Of a DNA stretch of 64,000 nt, positions 46,341-57,780 are shown in pieces (within the stretch, counting starts at the first letter, position 1; each line of letters starts with the position of its first letter). The notes beneath the pieces were generated by a model. The model was not told where the DNA came from, searched no databases, and saw only the letters and a program-made list of their open reading frames with translations. Source of the DNA: Toxorhynchites rutilus septentrionalis (lineage: Eukaryota > Arthropoda > Insecta > Diptera > Culicidae); contig NC_073746.1 in assembly GCF_029784135.1 (NCBI RefSeq), positions 70,782,542 through 70,846,541 on the forward strand, read 5' to 3'. Made by a program: the position numbers and the translations under genes.

Positions 46341-46666
46341 CTACGACACCCCGTTGCTTCAGAACCGATACTACCGAAAAATGAAAACGATCTATATAAA
46401 ACCGACTCCCAGGAAACACTAAGTATCATGATGGAAACACACTTCCCAGGCTCAATCCAATTGACTTCCGGACACGCACAGGTCTTCAATACAGCTCAAT
46501 CTTGTCCAATCAGCGACGAGAATAGAGTTAATGAAATGGCTAGAACGATATTTACGAAGTCAAGGGTTGAGTGGGCAGTGGGTTCCTTGAAGCGCTTTAA
46601 ATCTCCAGGACCAGACGGGATTTATCCGGTGCTACGACACCCCGTTGCTTCAGAACCGATTCTACC
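46341..46666 (+). mobile_element. LINE scrap flanked by 35-bp direct repeats
   Basis: A 256-bp piece (46376-46631) repeats the pre-RT part of the LINE at 42330-42560 (SRVEWAVGSLKRFKSPGPDG). It is bounded by two copies of ctacgacaccccgttgcttc followed by agaaccgat(a/t)ctacc (46341-46375 and 46632-46666, one to two differences). The piece is truncated at both ends, so it was not made by ordinary target-primed retrotransposition. Confidence 0.65.
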
Positions 46667-46770
46667 AGCAAGGTACAGATTTCCAGACAGCATCTACGTA
46701 TCTAGCTGGAAACAGCGTGATAATCTTTATTCGTGCCCTCAAAAAAATGAAAATACATCTTCTATCTTCA

Positions 46771-46990
46771 TCGATCCCCATTGACGTCGTATGGATTTTT
46801 TTTGGCACAATCCCAAATGAAATGAGAAAAGAAAACAGAAAGAGATGTCTGCACGCATACGTACAAACCATTTTTATGCTTTTAAAATAGCTCATGATTT
46901 ACGCATTTGACTCTCCAGCACACTAAATAGCATCATTTCTGCCAAAGATGACATGTTTTCTGCCAACGCTAGTTTGGGTGTAGCTTCCGA
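46771..46990 (+). mobile_element. tRNA-derived SINE, head-truncated copy
   Basis: It starts within the B-box (tcgatccccattgacgtcg) and continues with the same body as 40400-40637 in the opposite orientation, ending near the 'ctctccagcacac...atgatgccatt'-type block. The A-box part is missing. Confidence 0.65.
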
Positions 46991-47060
46991 AAAAAAATCA
47001 CGGAAATTCATTATTTTTCGAGTTTCCAGACAGGGGTCTTCCCTATAAGCCTATTTCGTC
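46990..47060 (-). mobile_element. Right, inverted end of the gggaccccggtctgg repeat
   Basis: The minus strand reads tagggaagacccctgtctgg followed by aaactcgaaaaataatgaat, which corresponds to the left end at 42143. Whether the two ends belong to the same original element is not certain. Confidence 0.45.
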
Positions 47061-47339
47061 AGGTTTTCCTCGAGAATGAGAACTTCGAATTCGTTGAATT
47101 GAACAGCTCGACATTTTTATTGATGCTATCCCTCCAATGTTTCCACACGAAAGGTTTCATAAAAACATTCGGTGTTAATGAAAAAGTCCTCTCATTTTCA
47201 AAATCATACTGAGTAACTTGTTGCTTTTGTTGTTACCAATATTGTTCCAGTGCTGACTCTGCTTGTACTCAACTGATACGACCAAAATCCGTTAATATAG
47301 TCAAAAGATTCTCGAACCGTTTTCCAGCCAATTTTTAAT

Positions 47340-47515
47340 CAGAATCAATAACGGAAGGACGAAGAAAAGATACGGCTTTTCTCGCAGGACACATCAACGC
47401 TTCATAAGGTTTTAAACCAATGCTTTTGACATTCTTTCGCATGATAGACGAAATTGCAGTATTTGTCTGTCGTGAAATTTTGGCTACTCTTAGAATTCAT
47501 GCTTGGATGCACCGT
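47340..47515 (-). pseudogene. Tc1/mariner-type helix-turn-helix relic
   Basis: The minus strand reads ILRVAKISRQTNTAISSIMR followed by KNVKSIGLKPYEALMCPARK, which resembles the second helix-turn-helix and the 'LGLKxYK' linker of mariner-like transposases. The catalytic domain could not be identified. Confidence 0.4.
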
Positions 47516-47599
47516 ATAAAATATTCAACCCGAAGTTGCCCAAATACAGGAGCTTTTCTTCTTCATTTTCAAAGTCCAATCACAGATTGCGTAAAATGA

Positions 47600-48553
47600 C
47601 CAATTTCGTTGGTGCCGTCTATTGCTAGACAACTTTTGATTTCATCACATCTCTCTCTCTCTGCCTGCGCAAACGTATCTGCCAAATATTTAAAAACAGC
47701 CGTAAAAGCTGTTTATTTTTGCACTGTTTACCTTTCTGAAGGACTAACTTTACCTAGTGGTAAAAGCAAACAACATACTGGAAACCCAACAGAGAGTCAA
47801 ACTAGTCAAATACTTTTTTTTTGTATTACTAACTTGCTAATTACTGTAATTACAGCAAAATTGCATTTTTTTTTCCAGATTGGTGACGAAATTCCTTGAT
47901 AATCCCTGATTTTCCCTGACCCTGTTTGAATTTCCTGATATTCCCTGATTTTCATGGTTTTTCCTGGTAGGCGACACCCTGCTCTATCTATAAAGATAAG
48001 TTAGATTTTTTTAATTCGCCTAAAATTTTGGTCACCTTATCATATGTAATATCTTTGACGAAGACAGTTTTTGCCTAGAGGATACCTTTCGTGCTGTAGA
48101 TACAAATTTTTCACTTAAATTCGTTCCCTGGACCATTGTACACTGATCCATGTGACATGGTCTCAAATTTGTCCCCCAGAATAAAGTCAAGTTGTGTTAT
48201 TTGAAGTTTTTATGAAATTTACCCATATAAATTGCAGTATTTTTTTATTTAATTTTAAAAAAAAACTTGTACAAATCACTATTTATACATAATTTTGTAT
48301 ATTGTTGAGGTTGATTGATTGAGGTTCAATCTTGGTCGCTTACCAAACAAACAGTACATATGTTATGTATTTCTATATAGTTATTCTATAGCGTTCAATC
48401 ATTGGAATGTAATTTTGAATACTCACATTCATCTGCCTCTTCTACTTTCTTTTTGAAACAATTTGTCATGTGATTTTTTTATCGTGTCTACTTTTCAGAA
48501 GTTGTGCCCTATTGTTTTGTGTAGGTAGTCGCGTTGCTCTCAACATCAATCTA
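47600..48553. other. No gene seen; 3' flank of the Iwr1-like gene
   Basis: A+T-rich sequence with no domain. It contains the untranslated 3' region of the minus-strand gene at its right edge. Confidence 0.4.
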
Positions 48554-49613
48554 TCATCGATGCAATCGCTTGAAATCGCGTAACATTTCGTCCATACAGC
48601 TGTCATTCATCACACGATTATCGTACCAATCGTCCCCATCATTAGGATCCTCTGAATCTTCGTCGTCGGTTGTGGAATCATCTGATTTACTGATATAATC
48701 GGATTCATCGATATCATCGAATGCATCGATATCATCGAATTCATCCTTTTTCCGATGGGTGTTAAACAGCGTATCAGCATGAATTCCGACGCTGTAAAAG
48801 GAAGTGAAAAAAGAATGATTAAAATTGGACACCGCTCGTTACTTCTGGTTCTACTATATCGACCCCCTTCTAGACAGTAGTAGGCTGATCAGTTGGAAAT
48901 ATTTTTTGATGATAAAAATTGATTGATTTTTTTTTTGTTATAAGAGTTCCAAGCTTCAGAATAACTCTCGTAGTTTGATTAATGTGGCTTAAATTCTCTC
49001 GCACCGAAAAACTAAAACCAACCTGTGATTCTGTATACGCCGCGGTAGAGCATGGTACTGAGCAGCCCGTCGAAGATCCTTCGATATGTACAAATCGTAT
49101 ACGTATTGGTTCTTCTCCCGAAAAGATTGTATCTTGTTTTCCATAGGTTCTAGCTTGCTGGTCGAAGCTATGGGCTCAGCAAGACCAGGCGAATCGAGAG
49201 ATGCACGTTCCATATCAACTATGGTGGTTCCTCCAAATGCTCTGCGGCGCTGGGGTAGTGATCGGGTGCAGTTCACGACTCTTAATGGATTGTGTGATGA
49301 CACTAGTGACCATAGTTCATTACACATCAACGTCAAAAGTAGATGATCGCGGTATACTGCTTCTCCAGATTTTTCCGGCGTCAAACTTTGTTGCAAATGT
49401 GTGGGAATATTATCGGCCTGTGAAACGAAAATATCAGACAATTGTAACAAATTTCGTTTACGCGTACGCGCATGTCACCTCTTCGATTGTTCCGGCAAAT
49501 TGAAGCTCCAGAGAGTCCGTGTCAAGATCAACTCTACGTTTCTTACAATTGAGCACGAGAGCATCCAGTGGCTCCTCGTCTACCCGTCGCTTGATCCGAA
49601 TCACTGTCGCCAT
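48554..49613 (-). CDS. Iwr1/SLC7A6OS-like RNA polymerase II nuclear-import factor
   Basis: Three exons: 49613-49479, 49417-49023 and 48791-48554. Both introns (61 and 231 nt) have GT-AG ends with pyrimidine tracts, and the spliced total of 768 nt gives 255 residues with an in-frame TGA. The N-terminus, VIRIKRRVDEEPLDALVLNC then KKRR, matches the basic VIR(V/I)KRK...(E/D)P.DAL.L.CK(K/R) start of Iwr1 proteins, which carries the import signal. YVYDLY at residues 150-155 and the acidic tract from about 193 to 233 (DEFDDIDAFDDIDESDY, TTDDEDSEDPNDGDDW) match the family's conserved core order. In yeast and animals Iwr1 binds assembled RNA polymerase II in the cytoplasm and carries it into the nucleus through importin alpha. 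It is compact and stands alone between repeats. The middle (residues 75-140) is poorly conserved, so the family call is by motif order and length only. Confidence 0.75.
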
Positions 49614-52600
49614 TGTGTTCGGTGTTCGATTTTGTTTTGTGCACTATAAAAGGTTGGACAGTGTCGAACGAGTAAAGGATTATTATAGCGTAACAAAGCA
49701 AAGAAAAAAAAATCTCAATTTTCAATATGCAATTGGAACACGTTTATTTTAGATCAAACATAAGTTTCTCCACGCGACTGAATGTAACACACAAATAGAA
49801 ACAAAGATCTTACCAATCGTTGTTCTTTGTTGTCTAATGGCTTCCGACTCAATTTGTTCTGAAGTGATATGAGCAAATCACAATTGTACCAGTATCGGGT
49901 TGCCAGTTTGCATTGTTTTTTTTATTGCTCGAATAATCTGTAAATGATCCGTTATTCGATGGTATTTCTTGATATACTAGACAAGCGTTCATGAAAAGTG
50001 TAATAATATATCAGAACCGAATTGCTGTTTTAATTTTAAATTTTTATTTTTTGGGCTATGGCAATATATGATTTCAATAAAATATTCTACTTGTCACACA
50101 CGCAATGACTCATTTCATGACGTTATACACCAAAGAACCAAATTTCAAATCTAGGTTTAGGAGAAAATAGAAAATGTAATTCGAATAAACACTAGTTATA
50201 TCATAAATTCTTTGAAACTAAGTTGATTTTAATGCACCAGCCTTAGGGGCGAGTTTAACACCTTCCTACAATCGTGCACAGGTCTGACAGACCGAGAATG
50301 AATGAGGTGGCTGAAAACAGAATGAAGTTAAAGAAAAAATATTTTCTGGAGTTTTCTCATCAATTATATCTTTTTCTTTGAATAATTACCAATAACGCCT
50401 GAAAATACACAATAGCAATATTACAGAGACGCACATAGTCGGTGAGTACACGAGTTACGATTTTTCGCCCGAGTAAAGGAGTGTTAAAAAACTACATAAT
50501 TATATTTAAAATATTTTAGGTTCTCCCTATTTTTATGCTCCTTGAGATATCTCTGCACTTGCTTAACCAATCTTCAATGTCTATATACCATTGAATGGAT
50601 GATTAAATACTTGCCGTGGGTAGAGCTATCTCTCATTTTTAATTTCTGAGAAACCAGCATTCTAAAACAAAAATATTTTGAAGCGTTGTCACATCACAAA
50701 AATAGAGCTTTTTTTTAGTTTATTTGATGAACTTGAGTTCAAAAATTTTTTTTTTTTTGGGTTTCACGTAGTGAACAATGAGTAGTAAACAACCCACAAA
50801 ATTTGGATAAGATCGAAAGGAGTATCAATTGTCTCAAGAAGATGTTGTCACGTTACGAAAAATATACGATCCATTCCAACGTGACATTTCAACTGACTAC
50901 AAACACTTTTTTTTGCGTTTTCATGTGTAAATCACCCAAAATTAAACCATGGTATAGTAAAATTGAGAAAATTTCTCACAATAATCGTCAATTGGAGAAC
51001 ATTTTATAGTTAGATTGGCTTGTTGTCAATCAAATACTGTTGTGAAGTGACAACACATGACTTTTTGCAGTTTCGGACTCTCGAGCATTAATGGTTAATT
51101 TAATTAATTTTAGTTCCGTTTCAAAACATACAAATGAACTTTATTCTATGTTTTGTCAACAAAAGATGAACGTGGATTCTAGAATATAGAAAATAATCTT
51201 GTTTTAGACTGTTTTAGACTTCCGCTTTGCTGATTATAGTTTTGAATGACAAAAATACACTCGACGAAAAAATTAGAGGAACAGAGTGCGGAGTCGGAAA
51301 CGCATATCGATGGGATGCACATCATTTTGAAGCTAAAATTTTCAGGTATTAGAATATTTTACGTACATATTTTTATCTTGGTGTGTGTAGGTGTAGTGGG
51401 CAACAATATCGGGAAGAAATGAAAAAATAATTTTTCTTTGTTTTTTTCAAGAATATTCTGGACTAACACAATTTTTTGCTAACCAACTCAATAGCAAATT
51501 CAATTAACCTTATCAACCAGCTTTTAGTTTAGTTTAGATAATGTTAGAGTGGAAAGAACTTAGCTTTAGAGCGACGCATGTGGAGTAAAACAAAGAAAGT
51601 GCGCATACAAATGCATACACAAACGCCAACGATCAACGATCAAGGTCAATGTCAACGTAAAAGTCATCTTCAACACGCCAAAATAAACGCCCTTGCACAG
51701 GTACGGGCACATGTACACGGATGCATACATATAGTTAATCAAAAGTTTCTGATAGCAAAATCAAATGCGTTCCCCGGTAGTTAGCACCGCTCGATGAACC
51801 AGGCTTGGGTGAACCATTGATGGCAAGCGCCAGATTGAACGTGTTTAAATAATCATGATGTAAGAACTGGGGGTTTGTTTAGGGCCACCTTTTGGAGGTT
51901 GGTTCAGGACCACTCCGACCTTTTTCCAAATAACGGCATGTCGTGTACCATAAACTGGGAGCAAATTGATCACGTTTTTCAGAAAAATTTGAATGTTTCC
52001 GTTTTTTGTTAGATTAAAAAAAGTTAAGTTAAAAAACCAGTGCTGGTGTTAAAGCCACAAAACGTCATGGAAAGATTTGTTTAAAAAAATTGTTAAGCGT
52101 TAATTTGGAAAACTTATAGCGAAAGATTTCAAAACGTAGCTTCGAGGGAAATTGACCAATTTATGTTTATCATGATTTTATAGTGTGATATACACAAGAA
52201 TGTATAGAAAAACATTGATTCCTTCACCTTCGGTTATTTGAATGATAATTAAAGGGTTTGAGGATACAAAAACCTGGTTTAATTCATCTAAAGGTGTGGT
52301 CATGCCTTTTCATAACTCGATATAAAAACTGATCGGCAGGTCATCCGGAGACCATTCAAGTAATCCTAATATGACAAAAATATATATGAAAAACCCATAC
52401 GATATGGGTATTGGGTACAGGTGTCTTACGGATGGAAGTCGTATTCCGATGCCATTTTGGAATCGAGGATGGTGACTTCCGGTTCGTTAAAAACGTATCT
52501 AGAATACCGGAAATTGCATTAAATCGCACAATACACTCGGAAATGGTAGTGTTAGCATATATCAATAGGTGCGCGAAGAAGAATGAAAAAGAGCATAAAA

Positions 52601-52855
52601 TTCGATAGTGAGCGGACAGTATTTAAGCCAGAGGGAGATAATGTTAGAAATGGTCACATATGAGCTTGTTTTAACAAACCGAGAAGTTCGAAATGTCGCA
52701 TGATAGGATTCGATTCTGAGCATTCATGGTACTTTTTTGTAAAATAGTTTTTTCCCACTTGGTTCAATACTAATTACAAATGTTTGATTACTATTTCAAC
52801 TCATAAAGTATCGGCTAGAAGTGAATTAATATGTTTAACGTCTTTGAAAATTGTT
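49614..52855. other. Upstream region of the Iwr1-like gene and A+T-rich DNA, no other gene seen
   Basis: The first ~250 bp upstream of the ATG should contain the promoter. The rest is A+T-rich with short open frames lacking known domains (for example 51578-51784). Confidence 0.4.
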
Positions 52856-52859
52856 TTAA

Positions 52860-53236
52860 GGGGGTAGTAAATTATAAACATCATATTGATTTTTGACGAA
52901 ATGGCGAAATTTTTTATAAGTCGAGACAAAAACATTAACCAAAATTTTATTTTTCAAAATATAAAAAAAATCCTACGTACGATGACAGGAAATTTAGTTA
53001 CTAGTAATTTAATACTCCCTCCAATTTGCAAAACTTAGTTTCAAGAAAAACGCGTTTTAAGTTTTGGATATGCGCTTCTTACGCAAGGACTTAGGCCCAC
53101 TAATTGGCTTATAACTTTGGTACGGAGCATCGGACAAACCTGGGACTAAAACTATAGTAAAGTAGACATCCCAGAGAACATTTTAGGCCAGCCAGAACAA
53201 TATTTTTTTTTCAAGTTTCCATTGTGTACTACCCCC
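52860..53236. mobile_element. TTAA-flanked MITE (piggyBac-type target)
   Basis: Inverted ends GGGGGTAGTA and TACTACCCCC are flanked by TTAA at 52856-52859 and 53237-53240. The 377-bp interior is non-coding. The TTAA target suggests mobilisation by a piggyBac-type transposase; no such gene is in the window. Confidence 0.6.
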
Positions 53237-53421
53237 TTAATGTGTTGAAAACATGTTTCTTTCCCATAGTAAAAAATGGAAACGAAAATCCTATTCAAAA
53301 AAATATTAATTTTTTCGTGCAATTTAATAAGAGATTCGTTAAGAGACATTGATAGACAGAACCTTCAGATGATTATTGAACATGTCAGATAAAAAAGTTT
53401 AAAATTTAATTGCATCATACC

Positions 53422-53574
53422 CAAGCAAACCATTTGTCATGACAATGTCATGCGAAAATGCGAAAACAGAATAGAAACTGAGAGAGGTTGGCGTCGACAT
53501 CATGCCTCATACCGTATGTTTCTATTCTGTTTTCGCATTTTCGCATGACATTGTCATGACAAATGGTTTGCTTG
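53422..53574. mobile_element. Perfect foldback MITE (hAT-type, 8-bp target duplication)
   Basis: Two 57-bp arms (53422-53478 and 53518-53574) are exact reverse complements around a 39-bp loop. The outer end is caagcaaaccatttgtcatg. The flanks carry an exact 8-bp duplication atcatacc (53414-53421 and 53575-53582), the length made by hAT transposases. It is non-coding and, if transcribed, would give a long perfect hairpin RNA. Confidence 0.88.
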
Positions 53575-54336
53575 ATCATACCTCTGAAAATTTATGTTTA
53601 TTTTCAGTAATACGTTTGATCAATTTGCCCCCGGATAACGGTACTACAGATTCATTCATTCAATTCAATTTTTATTAATATACCATAAGTAATTCAAATT
53701 GCCTTGTTTTGTATTTTTTTGCAATCTAAAAGAACATTAAACTTGTTTCCATACAGGTTAAAATATTTTTATTTTGTTTTCGAAGCAATGAAACCGCAAA
53801 AAAAACGCAACACTAGACTGAAGAGAACAAGAAAAAAAAATCACCATATTATCAAATTTTCAGCGTTTCATTTGACACTAGTTGTAATTCGGTCGGAAAA
53901 TCCGTTCCTAAGATGCAAAGGAAGGTAATTTCAGGACCACCCTGTATGTCAGGAACGAGGACGGGAGATCTCAGAGAAAAGTGAGAAGTATTTAGAGCAA
54001 TAAAAACATGGAAAATAGTATATAGCGGTCACGTCAAAAAATGTATGCAGATTTTCGCAAAATTCTTACGAGTTTTTCGAAGAACTGACTATACAGGAAT
54101 CCACGTTCATTTTTTGTAGATAAACCATAGTACAAAGTTTATTTGTATGTTTTAAGAAGGAACTGAAAATACAACATTAATGTTCAAGAGTCGGAAACCG
54201 CAAAAAGACAGGTGTTATCACGTCACGTCATTTTGTCGCCAGCCCAAGCAAATTCATGTGTAAAATATTCTCCAACTGAAAATTCTTCTAAGATATTTTC
54301 TCAATTTTACTTTGACATCGTTTACTATTTGGAAAT

Positions 54337-54500
54337 ACACTGAAGTCGCTTTTTACGCGGTTTTTTTACAAGTGGTTTTATTTTACGCGGTTTTTGGAAT
54401 TTACGCGGTTTTTTTTACTCGGATTTCGGAATTCACGCGGTTTTTTTACGCGGGTTTCGAAATTTACGCGGTTTTTTTTACGTGGCACTTATCAACCGCG
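54337..54500 (+). repeat. 'acgcggttttt' repeat, copy 1
   Basis: It starts tacactgaagtcgctttttacgcgg and continues with six or so imperfect copies of 'ggaatttacgcggtttttt', ending aaccgcgtaaaaa. The order of its parts matches the copy at 55549-55666. Confidence 0.6.
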
Positions 54501-54554
54501 TAAAAACTCAATATGCCTAATTGATGGAACTTTTCACGAAATAATTTTGTATTG

Positions 54555-55250
54555 TATCACTGATTAGTACTCATACAGCAAAGCTGACTGCGACGATCAG
54601 AACATTCCTGTGGCGAGGCATCGTGGCTCGAGTTCCAATGCAACAGATGGCGCGTAGCAAAGATGCAGGTGGCTTGAAACAGCAGTTACCAGCTTTTAAG
54701 TGCAAGGCACTGCTGTTAAATCGACACAAGAATGATATTATTTCCCTTCCCTTCTATATGTCTTTCCTTACTCAGAGAAATCCTACCCCTCCCGCTGATT
54801 GTCCTTGTCTGATTGTGATCCTTTCAAATCTCCCAACACTCCCTCCACATATTCAACACAATCCTTCCGCAGATATCATTCACAGTCACTACATCGAACA
54901 AACGGAATTACCAAAAGTCACTCGTGTGTATCCAGCAACAAATTGGAAAAATAAATTGGAAGAATATAACGATTCAACAGCTGAATTCAAGCGATCGTAG
55001 TGCCCTCTTCTTATTAATTAATGAAAAGCTTGAGCACAGAAAATTGCTATTTCGAATGAACAGAGCCGACGGTGAAAATTGTTTGTTTTGCAACACTCAA
55101 TGCGAAACACTAGAACATAAACTCAGCGATTGCATAAGGGTGAAGCCAGAATGGAGACTACTGCAACGGAAGTTAACTGTGCTGTTCAATGGATGGCGCA
55201 GTCTGTCGATAGACGAACTATTGAGACCTCAGAAGTATAGGAAAAACTAA
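54555..55250 (+). pseudogene. 3' end of a LINE ORF2 (zinc-knuckle region)
   Basis: The plus strand reads KLTATIRTFLWRGIVARVPM, QQMARSKDAGGLK and LPAFKCKALLLNRH, then after a frameshift near 54980 ALFLLINEKLEHRKLLFRMN and NCLFCNTQCETLEHKLSDC. The last is the C-terminal Cys-rich zinc-knuckle of non-LTR retrotransposons. The RT domain is absent (5' truncation). An A-run follows near 55415. Confidence 0.75.
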
Positions 55251-55548
55251 ATAGGTAAAAATTCTTAAAATATTTGTAAAATATGTGAACTTTATAACGA
55301 GAAGCAATAACTTTGTTGACACAGTTTCATTGGATTTTGAATTAGAAAACGAAATGTAAATATTTATTTTATAATAACTTTTTGACTTTTGAATAATAAA
55401 CGAATTTCACATGTAAAAAAAAATTAGTAGCTAAGAAATAAAAGGAGATACAGATATCATGATTGTAGCATGCAAAACAAATCAGTTAATGAATTGGTAG
55501 AATATGGGTTGCATTTTAAACTAATCATTCACTGTTTATTAGATTTTT

Positions 55549-55666
55549 TCCCGGATTTTGAAAATTACCCGGTTTTTACGCGGATTTTGGAATTTACGCG
55601 GTTTTCTTTTACGGGGTTTTTGTTTACGCGGCACGTATTCCCCGCGTAAAAAGCGACTCCAGTGTA
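55549..55666 (+). repeat. 'acgcggttttt' repeat, copy 2
   Basis: Same repeat family and orientation as 54337-54500. This copy has the intact right end gcgtaaaaagcgactccagt, which is complementary to the left end of copy 1. Confidence 0.6.
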
Positions 55667-55669
55667 GTG

Positions 55670-57600
55670 TGATTTATACATGAAAACGAAAAAAAAACTG
55701 TTTTTAGTGAGTCAAAACGTTGTCATGTCACGCTGTACTGGGTCGATAAGTTTTGTTATAGATATGGAAGAACTATATCGAGGGAAATTCATGAATTTGT
55801 AGAATTTTTTTTTATCAGAAACGCACAATCAATATTTCCTGTGTACCCACCAACGATTCACAAGTATTACGAAAGTAATCAATGAAAGAAAATATTAATG
55901 AATCACTGGAATAAAAATGTCCGATGATCATTTCTCTTTTGGAACGAAATGTTACTTCACCATCGAAAAAAAAACTCGCGTACTAACGATAATTCTCAAG
56001 AAAAAAAAACTCTACAGTTTCGCAATTACAATCCATCAAAAGAAAAAAAAGGTGGAAATGCTGGTGAAACTTTCACCGTGAAAAAAAAATCTTCGCGAGT
56101 TCTTTCGATGCTCTTTGGCTTTGGCTTTGGTGAAACGACACGATTGCGCTGTTGCCGTTGGGAATCGTTCTGCCATAGATTGGCAAAAGGTGAATAAAAG
56201 CTTAGCGACCTTGTAATTTTCCAATGCCACCATTCACCATCTTTCATGCTGTACATATCCACACATACCCAGCTTGGATGGTGCTGATAGGGTGTTGGCT
56301 CGCGCGGATGTTCGACTGTTACATAACTGTTGCATGTTGTGCAACGGAGGGTTAGTACGCAGGTAGTTGCGTCCCACAGAGCGTTCACCAGTGCAACTTT
56401 TAATCTCTTTCTAGCGTATCTTTGCGTGTGGGGAGTAATGGTGGGACATGCCTTGTACCGGAGGCACAAGACAGGTGCAATCTTCTGGCGCTAGGAATTT
56501 CAGTGTGAGGCAGTAGAAGTTTTAACACAGGGTCATAGAGCTTCCGGTACAGTCTGATAGCAAACGATTTCCACATCGTGGGTATACGTGAGGGTAATTG
56601 TTCACGTTATATAAAGGGTTTCCTTCCCGATGGTGGCGGTTCCACTCGCAAAGAGGTGAAGGGCATTCAAGTGCAGCAGCGTTTCCATCTGATGTCAGCT
56701 AAATTAGCCCTCATAGAACGAACGGATTGTTGGACCTGGTTACTCGAACGTCTTTTCTCCGATGCGATGTTACTCTTGCTCTACGCTAATTAGTAGAAAC
56801 GTGTTCTTTCAGTTTCAACGGATGTCATACAGGTACGCTCAAGGACTGCTGGCATAATCGATATCGATTCGTATCGTTTCGTGTTGTCACTCAACAATAT
56901 TGTCACCGGGCGAGAAGGGACGGAAGATATACCAGATTAGGTATTACAATTTACTGTGACCATTTTGTTTGATTTTCCAATAGTTTGCTTGTATGGCTTG
57001 AGTATGGTTGTTATATTTATCTGATACGAAGACATCAGGATCGATTGCGCATATAATTGAGATATAAATAACCAGGATATCTGCACATTTGAATGGAAAT
57101 TAATAAATATTAGTTGCCATAATGTTATCATAATATTTGTATTCGGGTTGAATGAAGATTTCTCTCCTTAAATATTCCACATCACAGAATATCTATTGAT
57201 TTTTTTTTTGTAAGGTCAACTTTACGTCTGGGATGGGAGTTGGAGATGAAGTATTTATTAGTGGAGAATCTTTTAATATACTTTCCATTTTCGATCATCT
57301 CCATGCATGAAGTCCAACGCATTGTTATATATCGATCCAAAGAAACACGTGATTTAAGATGACCCAACAATTTAATATGATTGAAGCAGATGCTATGTTT
57401 GCAAATTTCGATAATGCAAAGACAAATTTGTGGCCCTCATTCTGTTCTCTGCGATGATCCTACGTCGAAGAAAACCGCCGATTGATATGGTTGTATACAA
57501 TTTTAGTAGTTTTTTCATTTAAAAAAAGTTGTTTATCTTTGGTAAAACAAATTGCTGCAAATTATTGGATATAATATTCACTTCGATATCAATGATATGG
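55670..57600. other. No gene confirmed
   Basis: A 147-codon minus-strand frame (56026-56469) and a G+C-richer stretch at 56560-56780 are present, but I recognise no domain and no splice structure. The rest is A+T-rich. Confidence 0.35.
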
Positions 57601-57603
57601 AGG

Positions 57604-57777
57604 AATAAACTGAATTTTTTAAATCAAGTTCTGAGACAAATTAAGTTATATGTCTGATTGTCTCCTTTGCACAAACCATAACCCCATAACCCCAATAAAC
57701 TGAATTTTTTAAATCAAGTTCTGAGACAAATTAAGTTATATGTCTGATTGTCTCCTTTGCACAAACCATAACCCCAT
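57604..57777. repeat. Recent 90-bp tandem duplication
   Basis: The 84-bp segment starting aataaactgaattttttaaa occurs at 57604-57687 and again at 57694-57777 with no difference seen. It abuts the satellite array. Confidence 0.93.
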
Positions 57778-57780
57778 TCA

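Noticed and set aside
56026..56469. 147-codon minus-strand frame
   Set aside because: No recognisable family, Lys/Pro run from A-rich DNA at its end, and no supporting splice sites.
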